Assembly: GCF_001702265.1 (NCBI RefSeq)
Contig: NZ_MAUE01000005.1
Span: 124,001-188,000, forward strand
Length of the DNA: 64,000 nt
DNA from: Pseudomonas aylmerensis
Lineage (GTDB): Bacteria; Pseudomonadota; Gammaproteobacteria; Pseudomonadales; Pseudomonadaceae
Direction of reading: 5' to 3'
Below are positions 43,282 to 52,332 of the stretch, piece after piece; the stretch's first letter is position 1, and each line of letters begins with the position of its first letter. The notes beneath the pieces were generated by a model. It was given only the letters and a program-made list of their open reading frames with translations. It ran no database searches and was not told the origin of the DNA. The translations under genes and the position numbers were made by a program.

Positions 43282-44199
43282 TCAGGCGGCGTTCTTGAGT
43301 TTCGGGTCCAGCGCGTCGCGCAGGCCGTCACCCATCAAGTTGATTGCCAGCACGCTGAGCAAAATGGTCAAACCAGGCAAGCTCACCACCCACCAGGCGC
43401 GTTCGATGTAGTCACGGGCCGAAGCCAGCATGGTGCCCCACTCAGGGGTTGGCGGTTGGACGCCAAGGCCGAGGAAGCCCAGGGCCGCGGCATCGAGGAT
43501 CGCCGAAGAGAAACTCAGGGTGGCCTGGACGATCAGCGGTGCCATGCAGTTGGGCAGCACGGTGATGAACATCAGGCGCGGCAGGCCGGCACCGGCGAGG
43601 CGGGCGGCGGTCACGTAGTCACGGTTCAGCTCGCCCATCACCGCAGCGCGGGTCAGGCGGACGTAGGACGGCAGCGACACGATGGCGATCGCGATCACGG
43701 TGTTGATCAGGCCAGGGCCGAGGATCGCGACGATGGCAACCGCCAGCAGCAGCGACGGCAGGGCCAGCATGATATCCATCAGGCGCATGATGGTCGGGCC
43801 GAGCAAGCGCGGGAAGAACCCGGCGAACAGCCCCAGCAGAATCCCCGGGATCAGCGACATCACCACCGACGACAGGCCGATCAGCAAGGACAGGCGTGAG
43901 CCCTGGATCAGGCGCGAAAGCAAGTCACGGCCCAGTTCATCGGTACCGAGCAGGAATTGGATCTGCCCGCCTTCCAGCCACGATGGCGGGGTCAGCAGGA
44001 AGTCACGGTATTGCTCGCTGGGGTTATGCGGGGCGACCCAGGGGGCGAAGATCGCGCAGAACACGATCAGCAACATGAACAGCAGGCCGGCAACCGCGCC
44101 TTTGTTCTTGGAAAAGGCTTGCCAGAATTCTTTGTACGGGGACGGGTACAGCAGGCTCTGATCGACTGCTGACACTTGAGTAGGTGTGGTCATGGTCAT
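43282..44199 (-). CDS. dppC: Dipeptide ABC transporter permease DppC
   Basis: A 305-residue inner-membrane permease with an N-terminal OppC-type segment ([20 protein letters not shown]), about six membrane helices, and the EAA motif [20 protein letters not shown]. An alternative ATG lies two codons in. It follows dppB by 4 bp and forms the channel with DppB. Confidence 0.95.
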   Translation of the reverse strand: MTMTTPTQVSAVDQSLLYPSPYKEFWQAFSKNKGAVAGLLFMLLIVFCAIFAPWVAPHNPSEQYRDFLLTPPSWLEGGQIQFLLGTDELGRDLLSRLIQGSRLSLLIGLSSVVMSLIPGILLGLFAGFFPRLLGPTIMRLMDIMLALPSLLLAVAIVAILGPGLINTVIAIAIVSLPSYVRLTRAAVMGELNRDYVTAARLAGAGLPRLMFITVLPNCMAPLIVQATLSFSSAILDAAALGFLGLGVQPPTPEWGTMLASARDYIERAWWVVSLPGLTILLSVLAINLMGDGLRDALDPKLKNAA

Positions 44200-44203
44200 G
44201 ATC

Positions 44204-45214
44204 TCAGCGCTGGTGACGGATGCGTGGGTTGGCGAAGCCGTAGAGGATATCCACCACGAAGTTCACCAGGATCACCAGGCAGGCGATCAACAGGATGCCG
44301 TTCTGCACCACCGGGTAGTCCCGCGCGCCAATGGCTTCGATCAGCCATTTGCCGATGCCGGGCCACGAGAAGATGGTTTCGGTCAGGACCGCACCGGCCA
44401 GCAGGGTGCCGACTTGCAGGCCGACCACGGTCAGTACCGGGATCAGCGCGTTACGCAGGCCATGCACGAACACCACGCGCGCCGGCGACAGGCCTTTGGC
44501 CTTGGCGGTGCGGATGTAGTCTTCGCGCAGCACTTCGAGCATCGACGAACGGGTCATCCGCGCAATCACCGCCAGCGGGATGGTGCCCAGCACGATGGCC
44601 GGCAGGATCAGGTGGTGCAGGGCGTCGAAAAACGCGTCCGGCTCGTCAGCCAGCAGGGTGTCGATCAGCATGAAGCCGGTGCGCGGCTCGATGTCGTAGA
44701 GCAGGTCGATACGCCCGGATACCGGGGTCCAGCCCAGGCTTACCGAGAAGAACATGATCAGGATCAGGCCCCACCAGAAGATCGGCATCGAATATCCCGC
44801 GAGGGAGATGCCCATCACCCCATGGTCGAACAGGGATCCTCGCTTGAGTGCCGCAATCACCCCGGCCAGCAGGCCCAGGATGCCGGCGAACAACAGGGCG
44901 GCCATGGACAGTTCCAGGGTCGCCGGGAAAAGCGCGGTGAACTCGGTCCACACGCTGGTGCGGGTGCGCAGCGATTCGCCAAGGTCGCCCTGGGCGAGCT
45001 TGCCGACATAGTCCAGGTATTGCGCATACAACGGCTTGTTAAGGCCAAGGCGTTCCATTGCCTGTGCGTGCATCTCGGGATCGACGCGGCGTTCGCCCAT
45101 CATGACTTCTACGGGGTCGCCAGGGATCATGCGAATTAACGCAAACGTCAGCAACGTGATGCCGAAAAACGTGGGGATCAGTAACCCCAGTCGGCGGGCA
45201 ATAAAACTAAACAT
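44204..45214 (-). CDS. dppB: Dipeptide ABC transporter permease DppB
   Basis: A 336-residue inner-membrane permease (MFSFIARRLGLLIPTFFGIT) with six membrane segments and the EAA loop TAKAKGLSPARVVFVHGLRN. Standard DppB length. The start codon is preceded on the minus strand by GAGGTACACAACAAG, where CACAACAA resembles a Crc/Hfq CA motif. A stem-loop separates it from the binding-protein gene. Confidence 0.95.
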   Translation of the reverse strand: MFSFIARRLGLLIPTFFGITLLTFALIRMIPGDPVEVMMGERRVDPEMHAQAMERLGLNKPLYAQYLDYVGKLAQGDLGESLRTRTSVWTEFTALFPATLELSMAALLFAGILGLLAGVIAALKRGSLFDHGVMGISLAGYSMPIFWWGLILIMFFSVSLGWTPVSGRIDLLYDIEPRTGFMLIDTLLADEPDAFFDALHHLILPAIVLGTIPLAVIARMTRSSMLEVLREDYIRTAKAKGLSPARVVFVHGLRNALIPVLTVVGLQVGTLLAGAVLTETIFSWPGIGKWLIEAIGARDYPVVQNGILLIACLVILVNFVVDILYGFANPRIRHQR

Positions 45215-45253
45215 CTTGTTGTGTACCTCAATCAGCCGGTTAGGCAGGTTCGA

Positions 45254-45273
45254 CGCCTTCAATAGCGAAGGCG
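45254..45273 (-). other. Intercistronic stem-loop between dppA4 and dppB
   Basis: CGCCTTC-AATAGC-GAAGGCG (7-bp stem, extended by GC pairs outside), followed downstream on the minus strand by GAACCTG and no T-run. Such a hairpin after a binding-protein gene usually stabilises the upstream mRNA so that binding protein exceeds permease. Confidence 0.55.
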
Positions 45274-45290
45274 CCGAGCGTTTTTCTTAT

Positions 45291-46889
45291 TTACTTCACC
45301 TGGGTGGTGGCGAAGTTATTTGTCCCCAGAGGGCTTTGGGTGAAGCCTTCTACGTTCTTGCGCATGGCGGTGAACAGTTTCGGGTAAGCCATGGGAAGCC
45401 ATGGTTGGTCCTTCTCGAAAACGTCCTGTGCTTGTTCATAGAGTGCAGCGCGCTGGCCGGGTTCAGCGATGGCGCGAGCCTTGTCGATCAAGGCTTGAAA
45501 CTCTTTGTTACACCAGCGGGCGTAGTTTTCGCCGTTTTTCGCAGCATCGCAACTCAGGTTTGGGGTCAGGAAATTGTCCGGGTCGCCGTTGTCACCGACC
45601 CAGCCAGCCGAAACCATGTCGTGCTCGCCGTTCTTGGCGCGCTTGAGCATCTCGCCCCATTCCATGACTTTGATGTTGATCTTCAGGCCAATCTGCGCCA
45701 GATCCGCCTGCATGCGCTGGGCGCCGAGCATCGGGTTGGGGTTGGTCGGGCCGCCGCCGTTACGGGTGAACAGGGTGAACTCGGTGCCTTCCGGTACGCC
45801 GGCTTCCTTGAGCAGGGCGCGGGCCTTGTCCAGGTCGCGGGGCGGGTTCTTCAGTTTGTCGCTGAAACCCAGCAAGGTCGGCGGATAAGGGCCGGTACCG
45901 ACCACCGCATTGCCTTTGCCGAACAGGGCTTCGGTATAGCCGGTCTTGTCGAACGCGATGTTGATCGCGTGACGTACCCGCGCATCGCTCATGTATTTGT
46001 GAGTGGTGTTCAACGCGGTGTAACTGGTGGTCATCGCCGCCAGTTCGTCGACTTTCAGGTTCGGGTCTTGCTTGATGCTTGGAATGTCATCCGGCTTGGG
46101 GAACAGCGCGATCTGGCACTCGTTGGCCTTGAGCTTCTGCAGGCGCACGTTGTTATCGGTGGTGATCGCCAGGATCAGCGGGTCGACTGCTGGTTTGCCG
46201 CGGAAGTAGTCCGGGTTGGCCTTGAATCGCGCCTGGGCGTCTTTCTGATAACGGTTGAAGATGAACGGACCCGTGCCGATGGGCTTGGCGTTGAGGTCTT
46301 CGGTCTTGCCGGATTTCAGCAACTGGTCGGCGTATTCCTTCGAGTGGATTGAAGAGAATGCCATGCCCAGGTCGGCCAGGAACGGTGCCTCAGGGCGGGT
46401 CAGGGTGAAGACGACGGTGTGATCGTCGGTCTTTTCCACGCTCTTGAGCAGTTCCTTGAAGCCCATGCTTTCGAAGTACGGGTAGCCCACGAGGGACTTG
46501 TTATGCCACGGGTGATTCGGGTCCAGCTGGCGCTGGAAGCTCCAGAGCACGTCGTCGGCGTTCATGTTGCGCGTGGGTTTGAAGTAGTCGGTGGTGTGGA
46601 ACTTGATGTCGTCACGCAGGTGAAAGGTGTAGGTCAGGCCATCGGCGCTGATCTGCGGCAGGTCTTTGGCCAGCGCGGGGATCACTTCGGTGGTGCCGGG
46701 CTTGAAGTCCACCAGGCGGTTGAACAGGGTTTCAGCGGCGGCATCAGCGGTGACGGCCGTGGTGTACAGGACCGGGTCGAAGCCTTCCGGGCTGGCTTCG
46801 GTGCAGACTACCAGCGGTTTGGCCGAAACGCCGATCGCCACGCTCAACAGCGCAGCGGCAATGGCGGCTTGTAGCGGGAGCATTTTCAT
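45291..46889 (-). CDS. dppA4: Peptide-binding protein of the Dpp transporter (DppA4-like)
   Basis: A 532-residue periplasmic SBP_bac_5 protein. Signal peptide MKMLPLQAAIAAALLSVAIG, cleavage near VSA-KP. The mature part starts VVCTEASPEGFDPVLYTTA and has the DppA pattern (TYTFHLRDDIKFH, ADDVLWSFQRQLDPNHPWHN, GTGPFIFNRYQKD). It lies directly before dppB, as DppA4 (PA4502) does in P. aeruginosa, and is the most divergent of the four copies here (TEASPEGFDPVLYTTAVTAD versus SEGSPAGFDP). The order-based number is inference. Confidence 0.9.
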   Translation of the reverse strand: MKMLPLQAAIAAALLSVAIGVSAKPLVVCTEASPEGFDPVLYTTAVTADAAAETLFNRLVDFKPGTTEVIPALAKDLPQISADGLTYTFHLRDDIKFHTTDYFKPTRNMNADDVLWSFQRQLDPNHPWHNKSLVGYPYFESMGFKELLKSVEKTDDHTVVFTLTRPEAPFLADLGMAFSSIHSKEYADQLLKSGKTEDLNAKPIGTGPFIFNRYQKDAQARFKANPDYFRGKPAVDPLILAITTDNNVRLQKLKANECQIALFPKPDDIPSIKQDPNLKVDELAAMTTSYTALNTTHKYMSDARVRHAINIAFDKTGYTEALFGKGNAVVGTGPYPPTLLGFSDKLKNPPRDLDKARALLKEAGVPEGTEFTLFTRNGGGPTNPNPMLGAQRMQADLAQIGLKINIKVMEWGEMLKRAKNGEHDMVSAGWVGDNGDPDNFLTPNLSCDAAKNGENYARWCNKEFQALIDKARAIAEPGQRAALYEQAQDVFEKDQPWLPMAYPKLFTAMRKNVEGFTQSPLGTNNFATTQVK

Positions 46890-46928
46890 TCAGAGCCCTC
46901 TGCAATCGATGGGACCAGACAAGCGTAG

Positions 46929-46955
46929 ACGGCAGGCTCGTCCTGAGCCCGCCGT
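46929..46955. other. Hairpin between opdP and dppA4
   Basis: ACGGCAGGCTC-GTCCT-GAGCCCGCCGT, stem with one mismatch. No T-run on the minus strand, so processing or attenuation is as likely as termination. Confidence 0.5.
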
Positions 46956-46969
46956 TTACCTGGTGCTAA

Positions 46970-48364
46970 TTAAAGAATGTTGAACGGGATGGTGGTGACC
47001 AGGCGGAATTCTTTGATGCTGCCGTCGGATTGGAACTCGCTGCCACGGTGCTCAACGTAGGTTGCGCGCACGGTGGTGGCCTTGAGAGCGCCGCTCTGGA
47101 TGGCGTAAGAAGCGCCTACACCGTATTCCTGGTGTTTTTCGCCGTCTTGTTTCTGGATGCCGTCGTAGGCGAACTTGGCCCGGCCGTTGTTGCCGGTGTA
47201 GTGAGTGCCGTCGATGTCCCAGCCGCGCGCCGAGTAGGCGTTGAACTTCAGGCCTGGCACGCCGTATTCGGCCATGTTGATGCCGTAGGCGATCTGGAAG
47301 GATTTCTCGTTCGGACCGTTGAAGTCAGAGGTCAGGGAGTTGGCGAGGTAGATACCGTTGGTTTCGTGCAGGTAATCGAAGTACTCGTTACCGTTCACTT
47401 GCTGGTAGGAGAAGGTCAGGCTGTGAGCCTGGTGAGCCAGGCCCAGGGACAGGGAGAAGGTATCGTTGTCGATTTTCCCCATCTCTTTTTTGCCTTCATC
47501 GACGGTTTTGTAGTAGTTGAAACCGGTGGTCAGCGCCAGTTGCTGTGCATCGCCCAGCTCGTGGGTTGCGCCGAAGTAGTACTGGTTCCAGAAGTCCTTC
47601 ACGTTAGCGCCGAAGACGCTGACTTTCAGGCTTTTCAGCGGCTGGTAGTTCAGGCCCAGTGTGGACACCTTATCGGTCTCCGCGCCATTGCCGTATTCGG
47701 TACGGAATTTCGACAGGCTCTGTTCGGTACGTGGCGAAACGCGGTCAAACACGCCGCCCTGGAACGACAGGTTGCTGAATTCTTCGCTGTTGAAGCTCAC
47801 ACCTTCGAAGCTCGATGGCAGTGCACGGTTGCCGATGGTGTCGACGATGCCGCTGCTGAAGTTCTGACGACCGGCGGTCAACGTGGTGTTCGATACGCGG
47901 AACTGCACGTTGGCCAGGCCCAGTTTGCTCCACTGGCCTACTGCATCACCGTCGGAGTCAGCCAGGGTACGGTTGGAACCACCCTTGATGTCACGCTTGT
48001 TACGGTCCAGGACCAGCGCGTTGTAGACCGCCAATTCGGTCTTGACGCCTACGGTGCCTTGGGTGAAGCCCGAGCTGCCGTTGATGATGGTGCCCTGTAC
48101 CCAGTTGGTACGGTTACGGTCGGTACGGGTTACACCGTTCTTCTTGTATTCGAAGGTGCCGCCACGGTATTTGCTTTCGTGGGAGTACCAGTTGCGCGTG
48201 GTGCCGCCCAGGCTGAAATCTTCGATAAAGCCTTTGGCCTCGCTTTGAGCGCTGGTGCCGGCCAGTGTGGTGGGGACGAATTCCTGGCTGGCGGATTCAG
48301 CGAAGGCGGTAGCCGTGATGCTGCTGATGGCCAGGGCCAGAAGCGCTTTGCTGCTCAGTTTCAT
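46970..48364 (-). CDS. opdP: OprD-family outer-membrane porin (OpdP-like dipeptide porin)
   Basis: A 464-residue outer-membrane porin. Signal peptide MKLSSKALLALAISSITATA, cleavage near AFA-ES. The OprD-family start SEAKGFIEDFSLGGTTRNWY and the 18-strand pattern with a basic ladder (RNRTNW) are visible; the chain ends TTIPFNIL, not in Phe. Between dppA3 and dppA4 as PA4501 (OpdP, Gly-Glu uptake) is in P. aeruginosa. An inverted repeat at 46929-46955 follows the stop. Confidence 0.92.
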   Translation of the reverse strand: MKLSSKALLALAISSITATAFAESASQEFVPTTLAGTSAQSEAKGFIEDFSLGGTTRNWYSHESKYRGGTFEYKKNGVTRTDRNRTNWVQGTIINGSSGFTQGTVGVKTELAVYNALVLDRNKRDIKGGSNRTLADSDGDAVGQWSKLGLANVQFRVSNTTLTAGRQNFSSGIVDTIGNRALPSSFEGVSFNSEEFSNLSFQGGVFDRVSPRTEQSLSKFRTEYGNGAETDKVSTLGLNYQPLKSLKVSVFGANVKDFWNQYYFGATHELGDAQQLALTTGFNYYKTVDEGKKEMGKIDNDTFSLSLGLAHQAHSLTFSYQQVNGNEYFDYLHETNGIYLANSLTSDFNGPNEKSFQIAYGINMAEYGVPGLKFNAYSARGWDIDGTHYTGNNGRAKFAYDGIQKQDGEKHQEYGVGASYAIQSGALKATTVRATYVEHRGSEFQSDGSIKEFRLVTTIPFNIL

Positions 48365-48535
48365 TGGTTGAAGCTCCTTTGGTTCTCTTTTTTATGCCGG
48401 TCTTTTTTGGTGATCCGGCTATTGGGTGTGTAACTCGTTCAAGCTATTGCAAACGTTTGCCGTAGGAAAATTCCCAACAAAAGGCTGCACGTTTGCCGGA
48501 GAGCGAGTTTCGCTCCCCTGCATCCGGTTATTTTT

Positions 48536-50140
48536 TTATGGGTTGATACTGACGCCCGAGAACACGTTGCGGCCGAAGGGGCTCACTTTGAAATCTTCGA
48601 CTTTGGCGCTTAACGGCTGGTTGACCGTCGAGTGGGCGACCGGCGTGATCGGCACCTGCTGCTTGAGCAGTTGCTGCGCCTGTTTGTACAGAACAGTCCT
48701 TTGTTCTCGGTCGGTGACGACCTTGGCTTGCTTGATCAGCTTGTCGTACGCCGGGTCACACCACATGGAGTAGTTGTTCCCGCCGATGGCGTCGCAGCTG
48801 TAGAGGGTACCCAGCCAGTTGTCCGGGTCACCGTTGTCGCCGGTCCAGCCGATCAGGCTGATATCGTGCTCACCGTTCTTGGTGCGCTTGATGTATTCGC
48901 CCCATTCGTAGCTGACGATCTTGACCTTGAGGCCGATCTTGGCCCAGTCGCTTTGCAGCATCTCGGCCATCAGCTTGGCGTTGGGGTTGTACGGCCGTTG
49001 CACCGGCATCGCCCACAGGGTGATTTCGGTGCCTTCCTTCACACCGGCAGCCTTGAGCAGTTCCTTGGCCTTTTCCGGGTTGTAGGCGGCGTCCTTGATG
49101 GTGTCGTCGTAGGACCACTGCGTCGGCGGCATGGCGTTGACCGCCAATTGGCCCGCGCCCTGGTACACGGCATTCAGGATGCTCTGCTTGTTTACCGCCA
49201 TGTCCAGCGCCTGGCGCACTTCGAGCTGGTCGAACGGCTTATGGCGCACGTTGTAGGCGATATAGCCGAGGTTGAAGCCAGGCTTGGTCAGCAGTTGCAG
49301 GTTCGGGTCGGCCTTGAGGGCCTCCACGTCCGCCGGACGCGGGTGCAGGGTGACCTGGCATTCGCCGGCCTTGAGCTTCTGCACGCGCACCGATGCGTCG
49401 GTGTTGATGGCGAAGATCAACTGATCGAGCTTGACCTTGCTCGGGTCCCAGTACTGTTTGTTGCCGGCATAACGGATCTGCGAATCTTTCTGGTAGCGCT
49501 GGAACACGAACGGTCCGGTGCCGATCGGCTTCTGGTTGATGTCGCTGGGTTTGCCGGCCTTGAGCAACTGGTCGGCGTATTCGGCCGACAGGATCGAGGC
49601 GAAGCTCATGGCGATGTTTTGCACGAAGGCAGCATCGACCGTGTTCAGCGTCATCACCACGGTGTACGGGCCGGTTTTCTCGACCTTGGCGATGTTCTTG
49701 TTCAGGCTCATCCCGTTGAAGTACGGAAACTCGGTGGGGTAGGCCTTGCGAAACGGATGGTCGGGGTCAAGCATGCGGTTGAAGGTGAACAGCACGTCGT
49801 CCGCGTTGAAATCGCGCGTCGGCTTGAATTCCTTGTTGCTGTGGAATTTCACCCCTTCACGCAGGTGGAAGGTGTAGGTCAAGCCGTCTTCGGAAATATC
49901 CCACTTGGTCGCCAGCCCAGGTACGACATTAGTCGCGCCCTTTTCAAACTCAACCAGGCGGTTGTACAGCGGCTCGGCCGCATCGTTGTCGGTGGCGGTG
50001 GTGTATTGCGCAGTGTCAAACCCTGCCGGGCTGCCTTCGGAGCAGAACACCAGGCTCTTCTTGTCGGCGGCCTGGCCCAGCGTGGCGACAGCCAGCAGGC
50101 TGGTGCCGAAAATTGCGGATAGAACGGTGGTATGGCGCAT
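48536..50140 (-). CDS. dppA3: Peptide-binding protein (DppA3-like)
   Basis: A 534-residue periplasmic SBP_bac_5 protein. Signal peptide MRHTTVLSAIFGTSLLAVAT, cleavage near GQA-AD. Mature part has VFCSEGSPAGFDTAQYTTA, TYTFHLREGVKFHSNKEFKP and GTGPFVFQRYQKDSQIRYAG. The dipeptide-anchoring Asp-rich end region (ISLIGWTGDNGDPDNWLGTL) is conserved among the copies. Located before opdP as in PA4500-PA4501. Minus-strand leader contains ACAAACAAGG near the start. Confidence 0.9.
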   Translation of the reverse strand: MRHTTVLSAIFGTSLLAVATLGQAADKKSLVFCSEGSPAGFDTAQYTTATDNDAAEPLYNRLVEFEKGATNVVPGLATKWDISEDGLTYTFHLREGVKFHSNKEFKPTRDFNADDVLFTFNRMLDPDHPFRKAYPTEFPYFNGMSLNKNIAKVEKTGPYTVVMTLNTVDAAFVQNIAMSFASILSAEYADQLLKAGKPSDINQKPIGTGPFVFQRYQKDSQIRYAGNKQYWDPSKVKLDQLIFAINTDASVRVQKLKAGECQVTLHPRPADVEALKADPNLQLLTKPGFNLGYIAYNVRHKPFDQLEVRQALDMAVNKQSILNAVYQGAGQLAVNAMPPTQWSYDDTIKDAAYNPEKAKELLKAAGVKEGTEITLWAMPVQRPYNPNAKLMAEMLQSDWAKIGLKVKIVSYEWGEYIKRTKNGEHDISLIGWTGDNGDPDNWLGTLYSCDAIGGNNYSMWCDPAYDKLIKQAKVVTDREQRTVLYKQAQQLLKQQVPITPVAHSTVNQPLSAKVEDFKVSPFGRNVFSGVSINP

Positions 50141-50445
50141 GACGATCCCGATCCTTGTTTGTAGTTGTCATCAGCGAGCAATCACCCAGGCCTTGCGGCC
50201 AGGGAGACATCACTGATCCCACACACAGCAAGTGCCTTTCCCAGATTTCAGCCTCTGCTGTCCTACGACGTTATGGGTCGCGGACTTCGCAGTAAATGCG
50301 CAAAATCGGACTGACCTTGTAGGCAAAAGAGCTGCGTATCGCAGTGCGTTGCTGTAGGAGGCAACGACTGCGAACGTGGTCTGTTTCCTACGGTCCAGGC
50401 GGATGCAATAACGGCGACGTTATGAAACGTCGCCGTCAATGATCC
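50141..50445. other. Spacer between dppA3 and dppA2 with terminator; no gene
   Basis: 304 bp. Holds the dppA2 terminator hairpin (50411-50436) and presumably the dppA3 promoter. In P. aeruginosa the peptidase mdpA and the regulator psdR occupy the corresponding place; neither is here. No RNA gene or repeat seen. Confidence 0.6.
50411..50436 (-). terminator. Hairpin after dppA2
   Basis: ACGGCGACGTT / AACGTCGCCGT, 11-bp stem with a 4-nt loop, 9 bp after the dppA2 stop. The T-run is weak (TTATTGC), so it may act with Rho. Confidence 0.75.
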
Positions 50446-52074
50446 TTACTTGCCGCTTACGCTCACGCCGTAGAAGGAGTTCAAGCCAAACGGGCTGATC
50501 TTGAAGTCCTGCACGGTGGTGCGCATGGGTTGATACACCGTCGAGTGCGCGATAGGTGTCATCGGGACTGCATCTTTGAGGATATGTTGCGCCTGCTTGT
50601 ACAGCTCGGTGCGTTTGGCGACATCCGAGGTAGCCTTGGCTTCTTTCACGATGCCATCGAATTTCTTGTCGCACCATTTGGAGAAGTTGTTACCGGCCAG
50701 GGAGTCGCAGCCGAACAGCACGTTCAGCCAGTTGTCCGGGTCACCATTGTCACCGCTCCAGCCAATGATCATGGCCTGGTTCTCGCCGCCTTTGGAGCGC
50801 TTGATGTACTCGCCCCACTCATAGCTGGTGATTTTTACGTTCAGACCGATCTTCTTCCAGTCGTTCTGCAGCATTTCAGCCATCAGCTTGGCGTTCGGGT
50901 TGTACGGACGCTGGACCGGCATGGCCCATAGCACGATCTCGGTACCTTCCTTGATGCCCGCTTCCTTGAGCAGCGCCTTGGCTTTCTCAGGGTCGTACTT
51001 GGCATCCTTGATGGTGGTGTCATACGACCACTGGGTTGGCGGCATGGCGTTGACGGCCAGTTGGCCCGCGCCCTGGTACACGGAGTCGATGATCTGCTGC
51101 TTGTTCACCGACATGTCCAGCGCCTGGCGCACGCGCAGGTCTGCCAGTGGGTTCGGCTGGTCGCTGCCCTTGACCTTGTCCATGACGTTGTAGGCGATGT
51201 AGCCCAGGTTGAAACCGGCCTGGTGCGGCAGTTTCAGGTCCTTGTCTTCGCCCAGCGCCTTGAGGTCGGCCGGACGCGGGAACAAGGTGATCTGGCATTC
51301 GTTTTTCTTGAGCTTCTGGATACGCACCGACGGGTCGGTGGTGATGGCGAAGATCAGGTTATCGATCTTCACATCGGCAGGGTTCCAGTAGTCCTTGTTG
51401 CCGGTGTAGCGAATGTTCGAGTCTTTCTGGTAGCTCTTGAACACGAACGGACCGGTGCCGATCGGCTTCTGGTTGATGTCTTGCGGCGTGCCGTTCTTCA
51501 GCAGTTGGGCTGCGTACTCGGCGGACTGGACCGAGGCGAAGCTCATGGCCAGGTTCTGGATGAAAGCGGCGTCCACGGTGCCAAGGGTGAACTTGACGGT
51601 GTGGTCATCGACTTTCTCGATGTTCTTGATGTTGGTGTCCATCCCCATGTCCGTGAAGTACGGGAACTCGGTGGGGTAGGCTTTGCGGAACGGGTCGTCC
51701 TTGTTGATCATGCGGTTGAACGTGAACAGCACGTCATCGGCATTGAAGGTACGGGTCGGCTTGAAGTACGGGGTGGTGTGGAACTTGACGCCGTCGCGCA
51801 GGTGGAAGGTGTACGTCAGGCCATCCGGGGACACGTCCCAGCTGGTGGCGAGCCCAGGAATCACAGCGGTGCCGCCGCGTTCGAACTGGGTCAGGCGGTT
51901 GAACATGGTTTCGGCCGAAGCATCGAAGTCTGTTCCGGTGGTGTACTGGCCTGGATCGAAACCAGCCGGGCTCCCTTCGGAGCAGAACACCAGGTTAGTC
52001 GCCGCATGGGCGAAAGGGGCCGCGGCCATAAGGCCAGCGCTCACTAATAACGGAAGGACTGCGTGTTTAAGCAT
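50446..52074 (-). CDS. dppA2: Peptide-binding protein (DppA2-like)
   Basis: A 542-residue periplasmic SBP_bac_5 protein. Start MLKHAVLPLLVSAGLMAAAP, chosen because GAGGCC precedes it; an ATG 8 codons upstream is weaker. Cleavage near AHA-AT. Mature part LVFCSEGSPAGFDPGQYTTG, with FNRLTQFERGGTAVIPGLAT and TYTFHLRDGVKFHTTPYFKP. Very similar to the next copy. Minus-strand GACAACAA 15 nt before the start resembles a Crc/Hfq CA motif. Confidence 0.9.
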   Translation of the reverse strand: MLKHAVLPLLVSAGLMAAAPFAHAATNLVFCSEGSPAGFDPGQYTTGTDFDASAETMFNRLTQFERGGTAVIPGLATSWDVSPDGLTYTFHLRDGVKFHTTPYFKPTRTFNADDVLFTFNRMINKDDPFRKAYPTEFPYFTDMGMDTNIKNIEKVDDHTVKFTLGTVDAAFIQNLAMSFASVQSAEYAAQLLKNGTPQDINQKPIGTGPFVFKSYQKDSNIRYTGNKDYWNPADVKIDNLIFAITTDPSVRIQKLKKNECQITLFPRPADLKALGEDKDLKLPHQAGFNLGYIAYNVMDKVKGSDQPNPLADLRVRQALDMSVNKQQIIDSVYQGAGQLAVNAMPPTQWSYDTTIKDAKYDPEKAKALLKEAGIKEGTEIVLWAMPVQRPYNPNAKLMAEMLQNDWKKIGLNVKITSYEWGEYIKRSKGGENQAMIIGWSGDNGDPDNWLNVLFGCDSLAGNNFSKWCDKKFDGIVKEAKATSDVAKRTELYKQAQHILKDAVPMTPIAHSTVYQPMRTTVQDFKISPFGLNSFYGVSVSGK

Positions 52075-52284
52075 GTTGGCCTCATGATTTGTTGTCATTT
52101 TTGGTGGTGAGGGCGACCTCGTGAGTCGGCCTGCGGATACTTATGCAGGCGCCATACCCATTGCAAGATGCTGAACCGTTGCGAGGCTGAAACAGTGGTA
52201 CGAACGTACAGGAATGTCGCAATTATGAAAGTTTCTACACAATTGCGTCTATTTCGAGGGTTTTTTCGGTGCAACAGGCGCACC

Positions 52285-52323
52285 AAAAAAGCCCAACCGA
52301 GGCGTCTAGCGCACTCGGTTGGG
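52285..52323 (-). terminator. Rho-independent terminator of dppA1
   Basis: Minus-strand CCCAACCGAG...CTCGGTTGGG with a 12-nt loop, then CTTTTTTGG. 9 bp after the dppA1 stop. Confidence 0.9.
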
Positions 52324-52332
52324 GCGCTGCTG

